The translations under genes and the position numbers were made by a program. A DNA stretch of 45,262 bases from Bdellovibrio sp. (GTDB taxonomy: Bacteria; Bdellovibrionota; Bdellovibrionia; Bdellovibrionales; Bdellovibrionaceae): assembly GCA_013360185.1 (NCBI GenBank), contig JABWCO010000009.1, positions 1 through 45,262 of the forward strand, in the 5' to 3' direction. Shown here piece by piece: positions 15,169-22,877 of this stretch. Each line of letters opens with the position of its first letter. Position 1 is the stretch's first letter. The notes beneath the pieces were generated by a model that was not told the origin of the DNA, did not search any database, and saw only the letters and a list, made by a program, of their open reading frames with translations.

Positions 15169-16734
15169 CTAGTACAAGTTTTGATTTCGATACTGCATCA
15201 GATGTTGCGCAAGCATATCTGATTTAAGTACCTCATCAGCAACTCCCAGTTCAATGGCTTTTTGCGGACCATAGGGAAATTGCGCTTCTTCGGGATGCTG
15301 CACGACAGTGGCTCCGCCCTTTTTCTGCACTTCGATAAGACCTTCAACTCCGTCACTGCCAAACCCACCCAAGAGCACAGCATACACCCCTTTAGAGTAG
15401 CTTTGTGCGGCCGACTGAAATAAGACGTTGCTGGATGGCAGCTGAGAGCACACGGGTGCGCCCTTTGTGATATTTAATACTGGTCCGGCTCCACCTGTCG
15501 CAATTTTGCCGTGATGTTCTGAAGGAATAAAATAAACATGCCCCATTCTTAAGAAGTCACCGTCTTTTGCCACAACCGGAGTCACTTTGCTGCCCACTTT
15601 TAACTTGCCAATAAAGGCCGTGATAAAGTTCGCCACTGTACTGCAAGAAACAACGACCGGCGGTGTATCTGCCGCTAAACCCTTCACAAACTTTTCCAAG
15701 GCATCAGCGCAGCCAGCATTACCACCCAAGACGATAACTTTTAACTCAGCCGCTTTACGAATTGACGAAGACACTACGGCAGAAGATTTCATCTCCACAA
15801 CGGGAGGCGCCTCTTTTAGCTTCTTTAGAATATTCACCGAAGCGGCGGCACGCACCTTTTCAATTAACATCCCCGCAAGATCTTTAAGAACAGCAGGATC
15901 AAATTGGGAAGGCTTATGCACGAACTCAATCGCGCCAAGCTCTAACGACTTTAACGCCGCATCCCCGGTGCTTGCCAAAGAAGATACCATGACAACCGGA
16001 ATAGGATGGTGTTTCATGATTTTTTCCAGAAACATCACTCCTGACATTTTCGGCATCTCGATGTCCAAAGTAATTACATCAGGCTTTTTATTGAGGATCA
16101 TTTCGCGCGCCTGATAAGCATCCGCTGCTGCACCTACAACTTCTAAACCATTTTTAGAAAAAATACTGGTGAACAAAGTGCGCACGGTCGCCGAGTCGTC
16201 AACGACCAAAACCTTAACGCCCTTAGCGACACTTAAAGGTTTAAATCCCGACACGTCGACTGGCTGTTTAACAGAAGATCCTGCCTCGCCAGACATGTTG
16301 TGTATCACCTCAAAGCTTGCCGTATTCATTTTTATTGTGCGTGCATTTTCGCCAGCGACATTGCGTTCAATCACTTGAATGCCTAGATCGCGAAGCATTC
16401 TATCGGCCAAATCGATATTGCGTTTACCGATACCATCCCCTAAAGAGGAAACACTTATGACATTTGCGCCGCCATAGATTTTAGCCTGCAACTTATTGCG
16501 GTTAGCTCCTAAACGCACACACTCCTCAATCAAAATGGGTATGGCATGCGTCCCATATCGTGTATTCGCCCGCTCGTCCGGCGAACCATCCGACAAAAGA
16601 TAGTGGTTCAACCCACCGATTTTGGTCGTAGGATCGAAGATCGCAACAGCCACGCAAGAACCCAACAAAGTCGAAATTATGGTCTCTTCTTTAAACGCGG
16701 CAACTTTTCCAGGAAACAAATAATGGGTATTCAT
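15169..16734 (-). CDS. CheD-CheB fusion with degenerate CheB methylesterase site
   Basis: Residues 1-~160 form CheD, the receptor glutamine deamidase, with its catalytic residues in place: Thr22, Cys27 (LLGSCVAVAIFDP) and His44 (GGLNHYLL). Residues ~172-295 are a CheB-type receiver with Asp179/180 and phospho-Asp224 (ITLDIEMPKMSG). Residues ~330-521 are a CheB methylesterase domain whose catalytic Ser motif GaSTGG reads GGNAGC (Asn339) and whose catalytic His position (QHMPPGFT in Salmonella CheB) is Ser365. Only the Asp survives (Asp461 in GGFGSDG). The domain should therefore be inactive as an esterase. It may bind receptors or phospho-regulate the CheD half. The ATG overlaps the cheW stop by one base. 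No cheR is adjacent. Confidence 0.9.
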   Translation of the reverse strand: MNTHYLFPGKVAAFKEETIISTLLGSCVAVAIFDPTTKIGGLNHYLLSDGSPDERANTRYGTHAIPILIEECVRLGANRNKLQAKIYGGANVISVSSLGDGIGKRNIDLADRMLRDLGIQVIERNVAGENARTIKMNTASFEVIHNMSGEAGSSVKQPVDVSGFKPLSVAKGVKVLVVDDSATVRTLFTSIFSKNGLEVVGAAADAYQAREMILNKKPDVITLDIEMPKMSGVMFLEKIMKHHPIPVVMVSSLASTGDAALKSLELGAIEFVHKPSQFDPAVLKDLAGMLIEKVRAAASVNILKKLKEAPPVVEMKSSAVVSSSIRKAAELKVIVLGGNAGCADALEKFVKGLAADTPPVVVSCSTVANFITAFIGKLKVGSKVTPVVAKDGDFLRMGHVYFIPSEHHGKIATGGAGPVLNITKGAPVCSQLPSSNVLFQSAAQSYSKGVYAVLLGGFGSDGVEGLIEVQKKGGATVVQHPEEAQFPYGPQKAIELGVADEVLKSDMLAQHLMQYRNQNLY

Positions 16735-17498
16735 TAAGCTACCATCTTTTCAACGTCGAGTATCATGATACTCTTTTTATTCTTAACAAAAAAACGACTG
16801 ACAAAAGAAGCTGGAATCATGGTCTCGGCGCCCTCTGCATTCAACAATTCTGACTCACGCAAACTAACAAGGTCTTCCGTCGCGGTCACCTGCAACGAAA
16901 AGCGAACACTTTCATGTTCACAAATTACATAGAATGCATTTTTACTGTCCGCCTCTAAGAATCCTAGTTCCGCAAAACTGACCACGGGGACCGCTTCACC
17001 CCGAAAAGGAATGACCCCCAGAATCCCGTCTTTTTTATCGGGCATTGAATACAAGGACAATCCGCCGGTAATTTCGACGACCTTCAAAAGAGGAATCGCA
17101 AAATCTTGCTGACCCCATTTGCATTGCAAGAACATGACTTCGTGACGACTTTCCACCACAGAAGAATACTTAGCGGCAAGTTCTGCCGTATCGTTACTAT
17201 CGCTAGTTAAATTTTCACAATAAGACTTAATAACAAGCAAAGCCTTCGTAAATTCTGAAGCGTGCTGCAGATCCTTGACGCGCTCTGAAAAGTCGGCCAA
17301 CCATTGGGCAAAATGCGAAAACTCGTTGCTCTTAGCATCCACCGACCAAGATTGACTTAGTTCACAAACTTCACTGCGAATGCGTGTCCAGTGACTGTCA
17401 TCGACCAGATCTACATGTTTATCTACTTCCTTCGAAAGATTATCTAGGAAGTAACGTTTCAGCTCGACCGTAAAATCATCACCAAAGAAATCGCTCAT
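16734..17498 (-). CDS. cheW: CheW-like coupling protein with long N-terminal extension
   Basis: The C-terminal ~135 residues form a CheW domain, starting at VMFLQCKWGQQDFAIPLLKV and containing the conserved SLYSMPDKKDGILGVIPFRG and EAVPVVSFAELGF. It would bridge CheA and chemoreceptors at the inner membrane. An N-terminal ~115-residue helical, acidic region precedes it; classic CheW is only ~160 residues, so this one is longer. The start ATG overlaps the cheA stop (ATGA, 17495-17498), and its stop overlaps the CheD-CheB start. These couplings suggest fixed stoichiometry in one signalling array. Confidence 0.88.
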   Translation of the reverse strand: MSDFFGDDFTVELKRYFLDNLSKEVDKHVDLVDDSHWTRIRSEVCELSQSWSVDAKSNEFSHFAQWLADFSERVKDLQHASEFTKALLVIKSYCENLTSDSNDTAELAAKYSSVVESRHEVMFLQCKWGQQDFAIPLLKVVEITGGLSLYSMPDKKDGILGVIPFRGEAVPVVSFAELGFLEADSKNAFYVICEHESVRFSLQVTATEDLVSLRESELLNAEGAETMIPASFVSRFFVKNKKSIMILDVEKMVA

Positions 17499-19240
17499 GC
17501 GGCCTCCTGCCGATTTTCCGTACCACCCACAAACATAAGATCAAGAATCTGTTCAGGATCCACGATATAGGTGATTTTTTCGTCCGCTAAGATTGAAATT
17601 CCTTTAAAACCTCGTTGTTCGGAAATAACTTTTCCAAAAGGCTTTACGACAAGGTCCGTTTGCGCATCAATTCGATCCACAAGGAACGCAATCAAAACAT
17701 CTTTTATTTTCATAAAAACCACGGCACATTGCCGAACTTGTTCTTCGTTAAGACTTGTTTTTAAATTTAAAATCTCTGAATAGTTCATAATTGGCACCGT
17801 CAGTCCGCTGAATTGGCAATAACGCAGGTGATTGACGTGAGTAATTTGCAATTCTTCGCATGAGCTTATGTGCGCAACCGAAGTCAACGGCACCGCAAAC
17901 TGGTAATCCTGCCAAGTGCATAACAACGCACTTTCGACCATAATATGCTGAGGTATTGGAATTTCTAATTTGAAGCACGCCCCTTGACCCGGCGAGTTTT
18001 CAATACGGATGCGGCCTTTGTATTTATCCACCGTATGCTGAACGATGTCCATACCCACGCCCCGACCTGAAATAGTCGTCACCTTTTCTTTGGTAGAAAA
18101 TCCCGCGTTAAAAATAAATTTATAAATATCTTCATCGCTTAAGGTCGCAACGTTTTCTTCTTGTACCAATCCCGACTTTAAAGCTATTTGCAGAATGCGC
18201 TCTTTATCTAAGCCCTTACCGTCGTCCTTAAAGGTCACAAAGATCGTGTTATTCTTTTCCGCAATATCCAGGGATAAAGTACCAGTCGATGCTTTACCTT
18301 GCAGCGCTCTTTCAAATTGATCTTCAACACCATGGTCTATGGAGTTCCTGGCTAAATGCACCATGGCTTCATACAGATCTTTTCCCAAGCTTTTATCGAT
18401 CGGCAAGTCACCGCCAGTGAGGTTCCACTGCACGCTTTTATTGAGCTCTGTTGACGCCTGACGAATAATTAAATGCAGACCATGAAAGCTCTCACTCGCC
18501 GTTTCTTTTCGTACCGTCTGAACTTGGTTTTGAAAGACGTCACAGATCTTCGCTAAGTTTTGGGAAAAGTCCACCTGGCGCCGTTCAAACAATTCAGGTT
18601 GTATGCGAAAGTTAACGGTTTGGTTCATCATTTGAAAAAAATTCTTTAGAACCAACAGTTCACCCGACAATTTTAGGAACTCGTTCATTTGTTTCGAGGA
18701 CAACCACACGCCGTCATCAGAGGACTGAGCCTCGACAGCCGCTGGAACACGCGAAGCTGACTTCTCCGGCGCAACGTGCCCGTCCAGAAATTCGAATCCC
18801 CCATAGCTAGAAATCAATTCAATAGCTTCGCTGAGCTCTTCTGGATACAGCTCACGCTTGTCGCGTAAACTCTGCGCCAGAACTTTGATGATCCGGGAGC
18901 TTTTTAAGAAAAGATCAACGCACTCTTTTGTGACCGGTCGTTCTTCACGTTTAATACGTGTTAGTAACGCTTCAAACTCATGCGCCAGGGAACCCAGCAG
19001 CTGACCACCGGGAACGGCGCCCACACTGCCTTTGATCGTATGCACTTTGCGGAACAAAAGATTAATCTGATCAATATTGGTCGGATCATTTTCGAGTCTT
19101 AAAATAAGCTCATCCAAATCTTCGAGAATTTCTTTGGCTTCTTCGAAGAAAACTTTTGATACCTGCTCGACTTGTTCAAAATCGATCACGATGACGGGTT
19201 CTTGTTCACCAAAATTGAATTCAGATTTTTCGTCAGACAT
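17495..19240 (-). CDS. cheA: Chemotaxis histidine kinase CheA lacking a P2 domain
   Basis: Domains in order are P1/HPt (~15-120, phospho-His in FRKVHTIKGSVGAV), a linker of ~65 residues with no P2 (CheY-docking) fold, P3 dimerisation (~185-260), P4 kinase (LARNSIDHGVED, DDGKGLDKERI, ISGRGVGMDIVQ) and P5 CheW-like (~430-575). At 581 residues it is shorter than E. coli CheA (654). ATG at 19240 is preferred over GTG at 19258, but neither has a good ribosome binding site. It is the first gene of cheA-cheW-cheD/B-aldH. No cheY or cheR lies nearby, so the output regulator is encoded elsewhere. Phospho-transfer may go to the receiver of the CheD-CheB fusion. Confidence 0.93.
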   Translation of the reverse strand: MSDEKSEFNFGEQEPVIVIDFEQVEQVSKVFFEEAKEILEDLDELILRLENDPTNIDQINLLFRKVHTIKGSVGAVPGGQLLGSLAHEFEALLTRIKREERPVTKECVDLFLKSSRIIKVLAQSLRDKRELYPEELSEAIELISSYGGFEFLDGHVAPEKSASRVPAAVEAQSSDDGVWLSSKQMNEFLKLSGELLVLKNFFQMMNQTVNFRIQPELFERRQVDFSQNLAKICDVFQNQVQTVRKETASESFHGLHLIIRQASTELNKSVQWNLTGGDLPIDKSLGKDLYEAMVHLARNSIDHGVEDQFERALQGKASTGTLSLDIAEKNNTIFVTFKDDGKGLDKERILQIALKSGLVQEENVATLSDEDIYKFIFNAGFSTKEKVTTISGRGVGMDIVQHTVDKYKGRIRIENSPGQGACFKLEIPIPQHIMVESALLCTWQDYQFAVPLTSVAHISSCEELQITHVNHLRYCQFSGLTVPIMNYSEILNLKTSLNEEQVRQCAVVFMKIKDVLIAFLVDRIDAQTDLVVKPFGKVISEQRGFKGISILADEKITYIVDPEQILDLMFVGGTENRQEAA

Positions 19241-19285
19241 ACTTTTGCAAAATCCCACTTTACGAACGTTAGAGATATCGATAAT

Positions 19286-19313
19286 TCATCGGTTTTTCCG
19301 GGAATTTACGTTA
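19286..19313 (-). promoter_or_regulatory. Possible sigma28 (FliA)-like promoter for the che operon
   Basis: On the minus strand TAAC (19310-19313), 16 bases and ACCGATGA (19286-19293) approximate the flagellar consensus TAAA-N15-GCCGATAA. The spacer is one base long and three positions differ. It lies ~45 bases before the cheA ATG. Placement upstream of chemotaxis genes makes it worth noting, but the match is weak. Confidence 0.25.
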
Positions 19314-19388
19314 GCGCTTTGGACTCCGAAGCGGGGCCAGATTTGCTTAAATTTCGAAGGGACTTTTGTGAATGTTCCTTGAAAAAGG

Positions 19389-19414
19389 AAGAGCGACCCT
19401 TGCGGGTCGCTCTT
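19389..19414 (-). terminator. Strong rho-independent terminator of the small transcript
   Basis: A perfect 11-base stem AAGAGCGACCC/GGGTCGCTCTT closes a 4-base loop. On the minus strand it is followed by CCTTTTTC. No annotated gene ends here, so it marks the 3' end of a short transcript in the cheA-upstream gap. Confidence 0.8.
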
Positions 19415-19560
19415 AATAGATTCTTTTGAATCCTCGGCGAAGGTCTTGGGGGCTAAAAGCCCGCCACCTCCGCCTTGCTTATGTCACATGAATTGATCAT
19501 AAACATCACCTCCTCTCCAGCCCCAATAGAAGCTTTACTTAATAGTATCGAGAGTATTTG
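19389..19560 (-). ncRNA. Candidate small RNA or 15-codon gene upstream of cheA
   Basis: The gap 19241-19686 has no normal gene but holds an apparent transcription unit on the minus strand. A -10-like TACTAT lies near 19546. AGGAGGTGAT (19505-19514) matches the full anti-Shine-Dalgarno complement, with ATG at 19500 eight bases after AGGAGG. The frame runs 15 codons, MINSCDISKAEVAGF, to TAG at 19453, and the strong terminator follows 39 bases on. Small hairpins (GGGC/GCCC near 19451-19463, GATTC/GAATC near 19420-19433) and several GGA triplets (TGGAGAGGAGG, GCGGAGG, GAGGATT) also resemble CsrA-binding regulatory RNAs. Whether the product is RNA or peptide cannot be decided from sequence. The rest of the gap (19570-19686) shows nothing clear. 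Confidence 0.4.
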
Positions 19561-19686
19561 TATTTTGAAATACCCTAGACCTTTTTTCCTAGGATGGTCC
19601 GAATCAAATTAGTACAAAACTTTTTTACAGCATCCGCCAGGGCCCAACTTGTCGCAAAGTCAGTCATCTTACCAAAAAGAAGCTGC

Positions 19687-20856
19687 TTACTTAATAGTGG
19701 CCTGAAGCTCGAGAATTTTTTCAACAAGGGCCGTCTGAGCCGCTGCAATGTGTCCCGCCTTCTTACGTGAGGATTTAATCTCCATCTTGTTTAGAATCAT
19801 TGCTAACTTCGTACCGATTTTAGGTTTCACACCGATTTTGGTCATCAGCTTGTGCGCATCTAAGGCCTGCTGTAAAACCTCTGTGCGGAAGTATTCCAGT
19901 TGGGTCATATTCAATTTATCTAAATCCAGCTCCCACGCCAATGTCGCCATCATCGCTTTCCCTAGAAGACTCTTTTCACTGATTTTCGTCGTAAGATCGA
20001 CGAAAATCATGGGAAATATATTGTACCGCGTTTGCAACAACTGCAGAGCTAGCTTTTCTTGCGCCAGGATTTCACGAATATACTTTTCTTTTGAACCAAG
20101 TGTCGCGCTGTTTGCCTGAATATCTTTTTTTGCTAACAACGCTTCGGCCATCAAGGAATACATGCTTACTTTTTCAAGCTTCGAGTCTTTATTTAATGTC
20201 GATAATTGTTTCCGATTGATTTGATGCATAGCTGCAGCCAGTGCATTAAATGAAGCTGTGCGATTGGACGCCGAATGAATATCTTCAGCATCAGGAGTCG
20301 CCGTAGCATCGACATCATATCCAGCCGGAGCGAACTCTGCCACTTCCATAAAAAATTCCTGGGTCGCTTGCTGAGCCAAGACATCCCGTTTATCTAGGTC
20401 TTTATCCTGCCCATACATATTCCAAAGTTGGATTTCAAAAGACATAAAGTACTTAGCTGATTCCGAAAGTTTCATCTGCATCGAGGATGCTTTTAAAAGC
20501 GAACTCAAAGCCTCACGACGTAGCTGTAAGGCATTCCCCTGCCTTAAGGCGTCGTACAGTTCATTGGTCATATCGCCTAGGTTGTCGAGCTTCGTAGACA
20601 CCACGCCAGTCTTTTTATCAACACTTTCGGTGGTCGTCGCCACACGCTCCGTGGTGTTAGCCATCTGAGCCATTTTGTCATCCATCTTGGTCGTGACTTC
20701 GTTCATCTTGCCCGTCGTTTGATTCATTTCACCGGTGGTTTTTTCCATTTTCACTGTGGCATCATGCATTTCTTTGAGCTTTTCTTGTTCCGCACAAGCA
20801 GAGACCAGCAAAAGGGTGGTCATCGAAAGAATGAGTTTAAATTTTGAAGCCATCAT
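19687..20856 (-). CDS. Lipoprotein with N-terminal coiled-coil heptad repeats
   Basis: This 389-residue protein has a signal with lipobox LVSAC (Cys21). Residues ~25-90 repeat at seven-residue spacing (KMEKTTGEMNQTTGKMNEVT, TKMDDKMAQMANTTERVATT), which predicts a long parallel coiled coil, rather like Lpp-type or trimeric stalks. The remaining ~290 residues are alpha-helical without a recognised family (FMSFEIQLWNMYGQDKDLDK, EKYIREILAQEKLALQLLQT). It is probably anchored in the outer membrane with a coiled-coil stem. GAGG precedes the ATG pair at 20856/20853. The -10-like TATAAA lies ~35 bases upstream. It is divergent from the MACPF-like gene with a 210-base shared upstream region. Confidence 0.75.
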   Translation of the reverse strand: MMASKFKLILSMTTLLLVSACAEQEKLKEMHDATVKMEKTTGEMNQTTGKMNEVTTKMDDKMAQMANTTERVATTTESVDKKTGVVSTKLDNLGDMTNELYDALRQGNALQLRREALSSLLKASSMQMKLSESAKYFMSFEIQLWNMYGQDKDLDKRDVLAQQATQEFFMEVAEFAPAGYDVDATATPDAEDIHSASNRTASFNALAAAMHQINRKQLSTLNKDSKLEKVSMYSLMAEALLAKKDIQANSATLGSKEKYIREILAQEKLALQLLQTRYNIFPMIFVDLTTKISEKSLLGKAMMATLAWELDLDKLNMTQLEYFRTEVLQQALDAHKLMTKIGVKPKIGTKLAMILNKMEIKSSRKKAGHIAAAQTALVEKILELQATIK

Positions 20857-21066
20857 CGCAAACCTCTGTCCAAGTTTTATACAGTGCCCACTTAGGTCCC
20901 CGATTCCAAACTTTGAATCAAGCCTATTGCACTAGGTGTGTTTTCACCATTTAGATCCAATATATATGCCGACTTTAAGGAGCACTTAAAAAGCGGGGCT
21001 CAATTTAAGAAACTAAATCTATAAGCAAATGGCACTCGGCATTAGAACGACTTATAAGGAGTTTGT

Positions 21067-22839
21067 ATGAAAAAACTAATTTGTTCTATAGGTCTTCTTT
21101 TCACTCTGCCCGCTTTGGCGAGTACCGTCAGTGTAGAGGTTTTTAATAAGCCTAGCTTAAGCCACATTCCTCAATTAACGACAAAATCCACCTCTGTCGA
21201 TTACAATACTGGTAGCTCGATGATGTTTGGGCGTGGTTATGACAGTCTCAGTGATGATTCAGCAGGCAAGTGCGTCGTCCTTAACCGCACCGAATACGAC
21301 ACCAGCCGAACTCCAGACTCAGTTCAAGAAAGTGTTTTTAAGTTTGAGCTGATTGAATCGCGCTATGACTTAGCTAAAAAAATCGGCGTTTCTGCAGCGG
21401 CGAGTTTGAAATCGGGATTTAACAAAGGGTCTGCAAGTGTAAGTTACCTGAACGAGCAGTCTTTAAATAGTTACTCAATTTATATTCTAGTCTCTGCGGA
21501 AGTGTTAACTCCGATTGAACATGCGATGGATGAAGACCTTGATCTTCACTTTGTGGATTTAGCTCGCTCCCACCCCAAAGCCTTTCGGCAAAAGTGCGGC
21601 AACGAATACGTAGCAGCTATCCAACGTGGTGGCATGCTATATGCCTTACTAAAGCTAGACACCGTGGACAGCTATTCCTATACCCAAATAAAATCATCCT
21701 TGCGCGCCAAAGTTGGAACCTTTAAAGCAGCGGTGGATTTAGAGCGCAGCATTGCTGAAGCGACCTCGAATAAGTCCTTACAAATATTCGTGCATCAAGT
21801 CGGTGGTGAAGCAAAAACGTATCCCACAAGCGTCGCAGAGCTTATTGGACGTGTAAAAGATTTCTCATTAGAAGTTACCAAAAGACCCACACCTTTACGG
21901 GCGATCACGACCGCCTACAGCCACCTAAAATCTTATCCTATCGAAGCCACAGAATTTGATACGGCTGTGCAAGAGGGTGTTTTTGAATATCTAAATCAAC
22001 TCAAGTTCAAACTGACGGATCACCGCGATAACGTTAACTATATCCTCAACAACAAATCTCAATTCATCGCACCTAATTTAAAGGAACTGCAAGGGCGCAT
22101 AGATTACGTTAACCAAAAATTAAACGAGATTAATACACTGACAAGAACCTGCCTAAACAACTTCGAAAAATGCCTTTACCCGGAAAACTTTAAATATCAA
22201 GAGTACAACTTGCCGGAACGCCTGGAAAAAGCCTTTGCCGACAACCAATGTAAAATTCGTACACACTTAAGTTGCGGTGCGATTTACAAAGTCGCTCGCG
22301 GACCCGAATGTGGGGTCGGAGCTTACAAACTTGCGGCCCACCCAAAATGTGGAGCCAAAACTTTCAACTTAAGCCGAAGTGCCGCTTGCCCGGTCGCCGC
22401 TTACAATACCGGCCGTGGCCCCGCATGTGGTGTCGCACGATACAACCAAAGAAAAAATGGCGAAGTCTGCGGGACCGACGATCGCGGGGACTGCATGCGA
22501 AGCTTGCCGATAAAGGTGGCCGGAGTATTTCCAGTAATACCTAAAAGAGGTAGCGCTTGTTTTAGCACCCCGCGCACCTGTCGCCATCCCAGTTTTGGTG
22601 TGGAAGCTTATAACAGTTGCAGTGATGCAAGTTTTGGCGTGCAAGCGTTTCAAGAGTGTCGCGACCCGAGTCACGGAGTTGAGTCTTTTAATTCATGCCG
22701 TGATCCAGAGTTTGGGGTCGAAGAGTACGCTACTTGCGAACATCCCACGCATGAGGTCGTGGCAATTAAGCAATGTAAATTGTTAGAGTTCTTTGACCTA
22801 GAATCTGGGGTCGTAAAATACAAAGAATGCAAAGATTAA
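21067..22839 (+). CDS. Secreted MACPF/perforin-like protein with Cys-rich 13-residue repeat tail
   Basis: This 590-residue protein starts with a clear signal peptide (MKKLICSIGLLFTLPALAS). Residues ~65-270 resemble a MACPF core. The stretch CGNEYVAAIQRGG (177-189) matches the MACPF signature [YW]-G-[TS]-H-[FY]-x6-G-G at Gly, Tyr and both Gly with exact spacing. A Ser/Gly-rich strand region (GVSAAASLKSGFNKGSASVS) lies upstream, as in membrane-inserting segments. Residues ~290-395 are helical. Two repeat blocks then follow with 12-14-residue (mostly 13) spacing: Cys403-468 and Cys505-570, ending at Cys588. The unit is close to P-x-[CF]-G-V-x-x-[YF]-N. I infer a pore-forming or cell-contact protein with a disulfide-rich C-terminal module. 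AAGGAG gives a good ribosome binding site. The MACPF call rests on one motif and general layout, so it could be another beta-rich secreted fold. Confidence 0.55.
   Translation: MKKLICSIGLLFTLPALASTVSVEVFNKPSLSHIPQLTTKSTSVDYNTGSSMMFGRGYDSLSDDSAGKCVVLNRTEYDTSRTPDSVQESVFKFELIESRYDLAKKIGVSAAASLKSGFNKGSASVSYLNEQSLNSYSIYILVSAEVLTPIEHAMDEDLDLHFVDLARSHPKAFRQKCGNEYVAAIQRGGMLYALLKLDTVDSYSYTQIKSSLRAKVGTFKAAVDLERSIAEATSNKSLQIFVHQVGGEAKTYPTSVAELIGRVKDFSLEVTKRPTPLRAITTAYSHLKSYPIEATEFDTAVQEGVFEYLNQLKFKLTDHRDNVNYILNNKSQFIAPNLKELQGRIDYVNQKLNEINTLTRTCLNNFEKCLYPENFKYQEYNLPERLEKAFADNQCKIRTHLSCGAIYKVARGPECGVGAYKLAAHPKCGAKTFNLSRSAACPVAAYNTGRGPACGVARYNQRKNGEVCGTDDRGDCMRSLPIKVAGVFPVIPKRGSACFSTPRTCRHPSFGVEAYNSCSDASFGVQAFQECRDPSHGVESFNSCRDPEFGVEEYATCEHPTHEVVAIKQCKLLEFFDLESGVVKYKECKD
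22273..22446 (+). repeat. 13-residue Cys repeat, block A (coding)
   Basis: Encodes residues 403-460 with Cys at 403, 415, 428, 441 and 454 (next Cys 468). The units read CGAIYKVARGPE, CGVGAYKLAAHPK, CGAKTFNLSRSAA, CPVAAYNTGRGPA and CGVARYNQ. Here Cys stands directly before the GV pair. Confidence 0.85.
22579..22776 (+). repeat. 13-residue Cys repeat, block B (coding)
   Basis: Encodes residues 505-570 with Cys at 505, 518, 531, 544, 557 and 570, a strict spacing of 13. The units read CRHPSFGVEAYNS, CSDASFGVQAFQE, CRDPSHGVESFNS, CRDPEFGVEEYAT and CEHPTHEVVAIKQ. The GV-x-x-[YF]-N core is shared with block A, but Cys has moved to another position in the unit. Confidence 0.9.
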
Positions 22840-22848
22840 TTCACACGG

Positions 22849-22871
22849 CGGCCGAGCCCAGGGTTCGGCCG
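22849..22871. terminator. Bidirectional terminator hairpin between convergent genes
   Basis: CGGCCGAGCC pairs with GGTTCGGCCG around a 3-base loop (10-base stem, one G-T wobble). It fills the 38-base gap between the MACPF-like gene and the convergent di-haem oxidoreductase. T-tracts are weak on both sides. Confidence 0.6.
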
Positions 22872-22877
22872 TTGGAC

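Noticed and set aside
20940-21060. TGGCAC upstream of the MACPF-like gene as a sigma54 site
   Set aside because: The required GC of the -12 element (TTGC) is not at the right distance.
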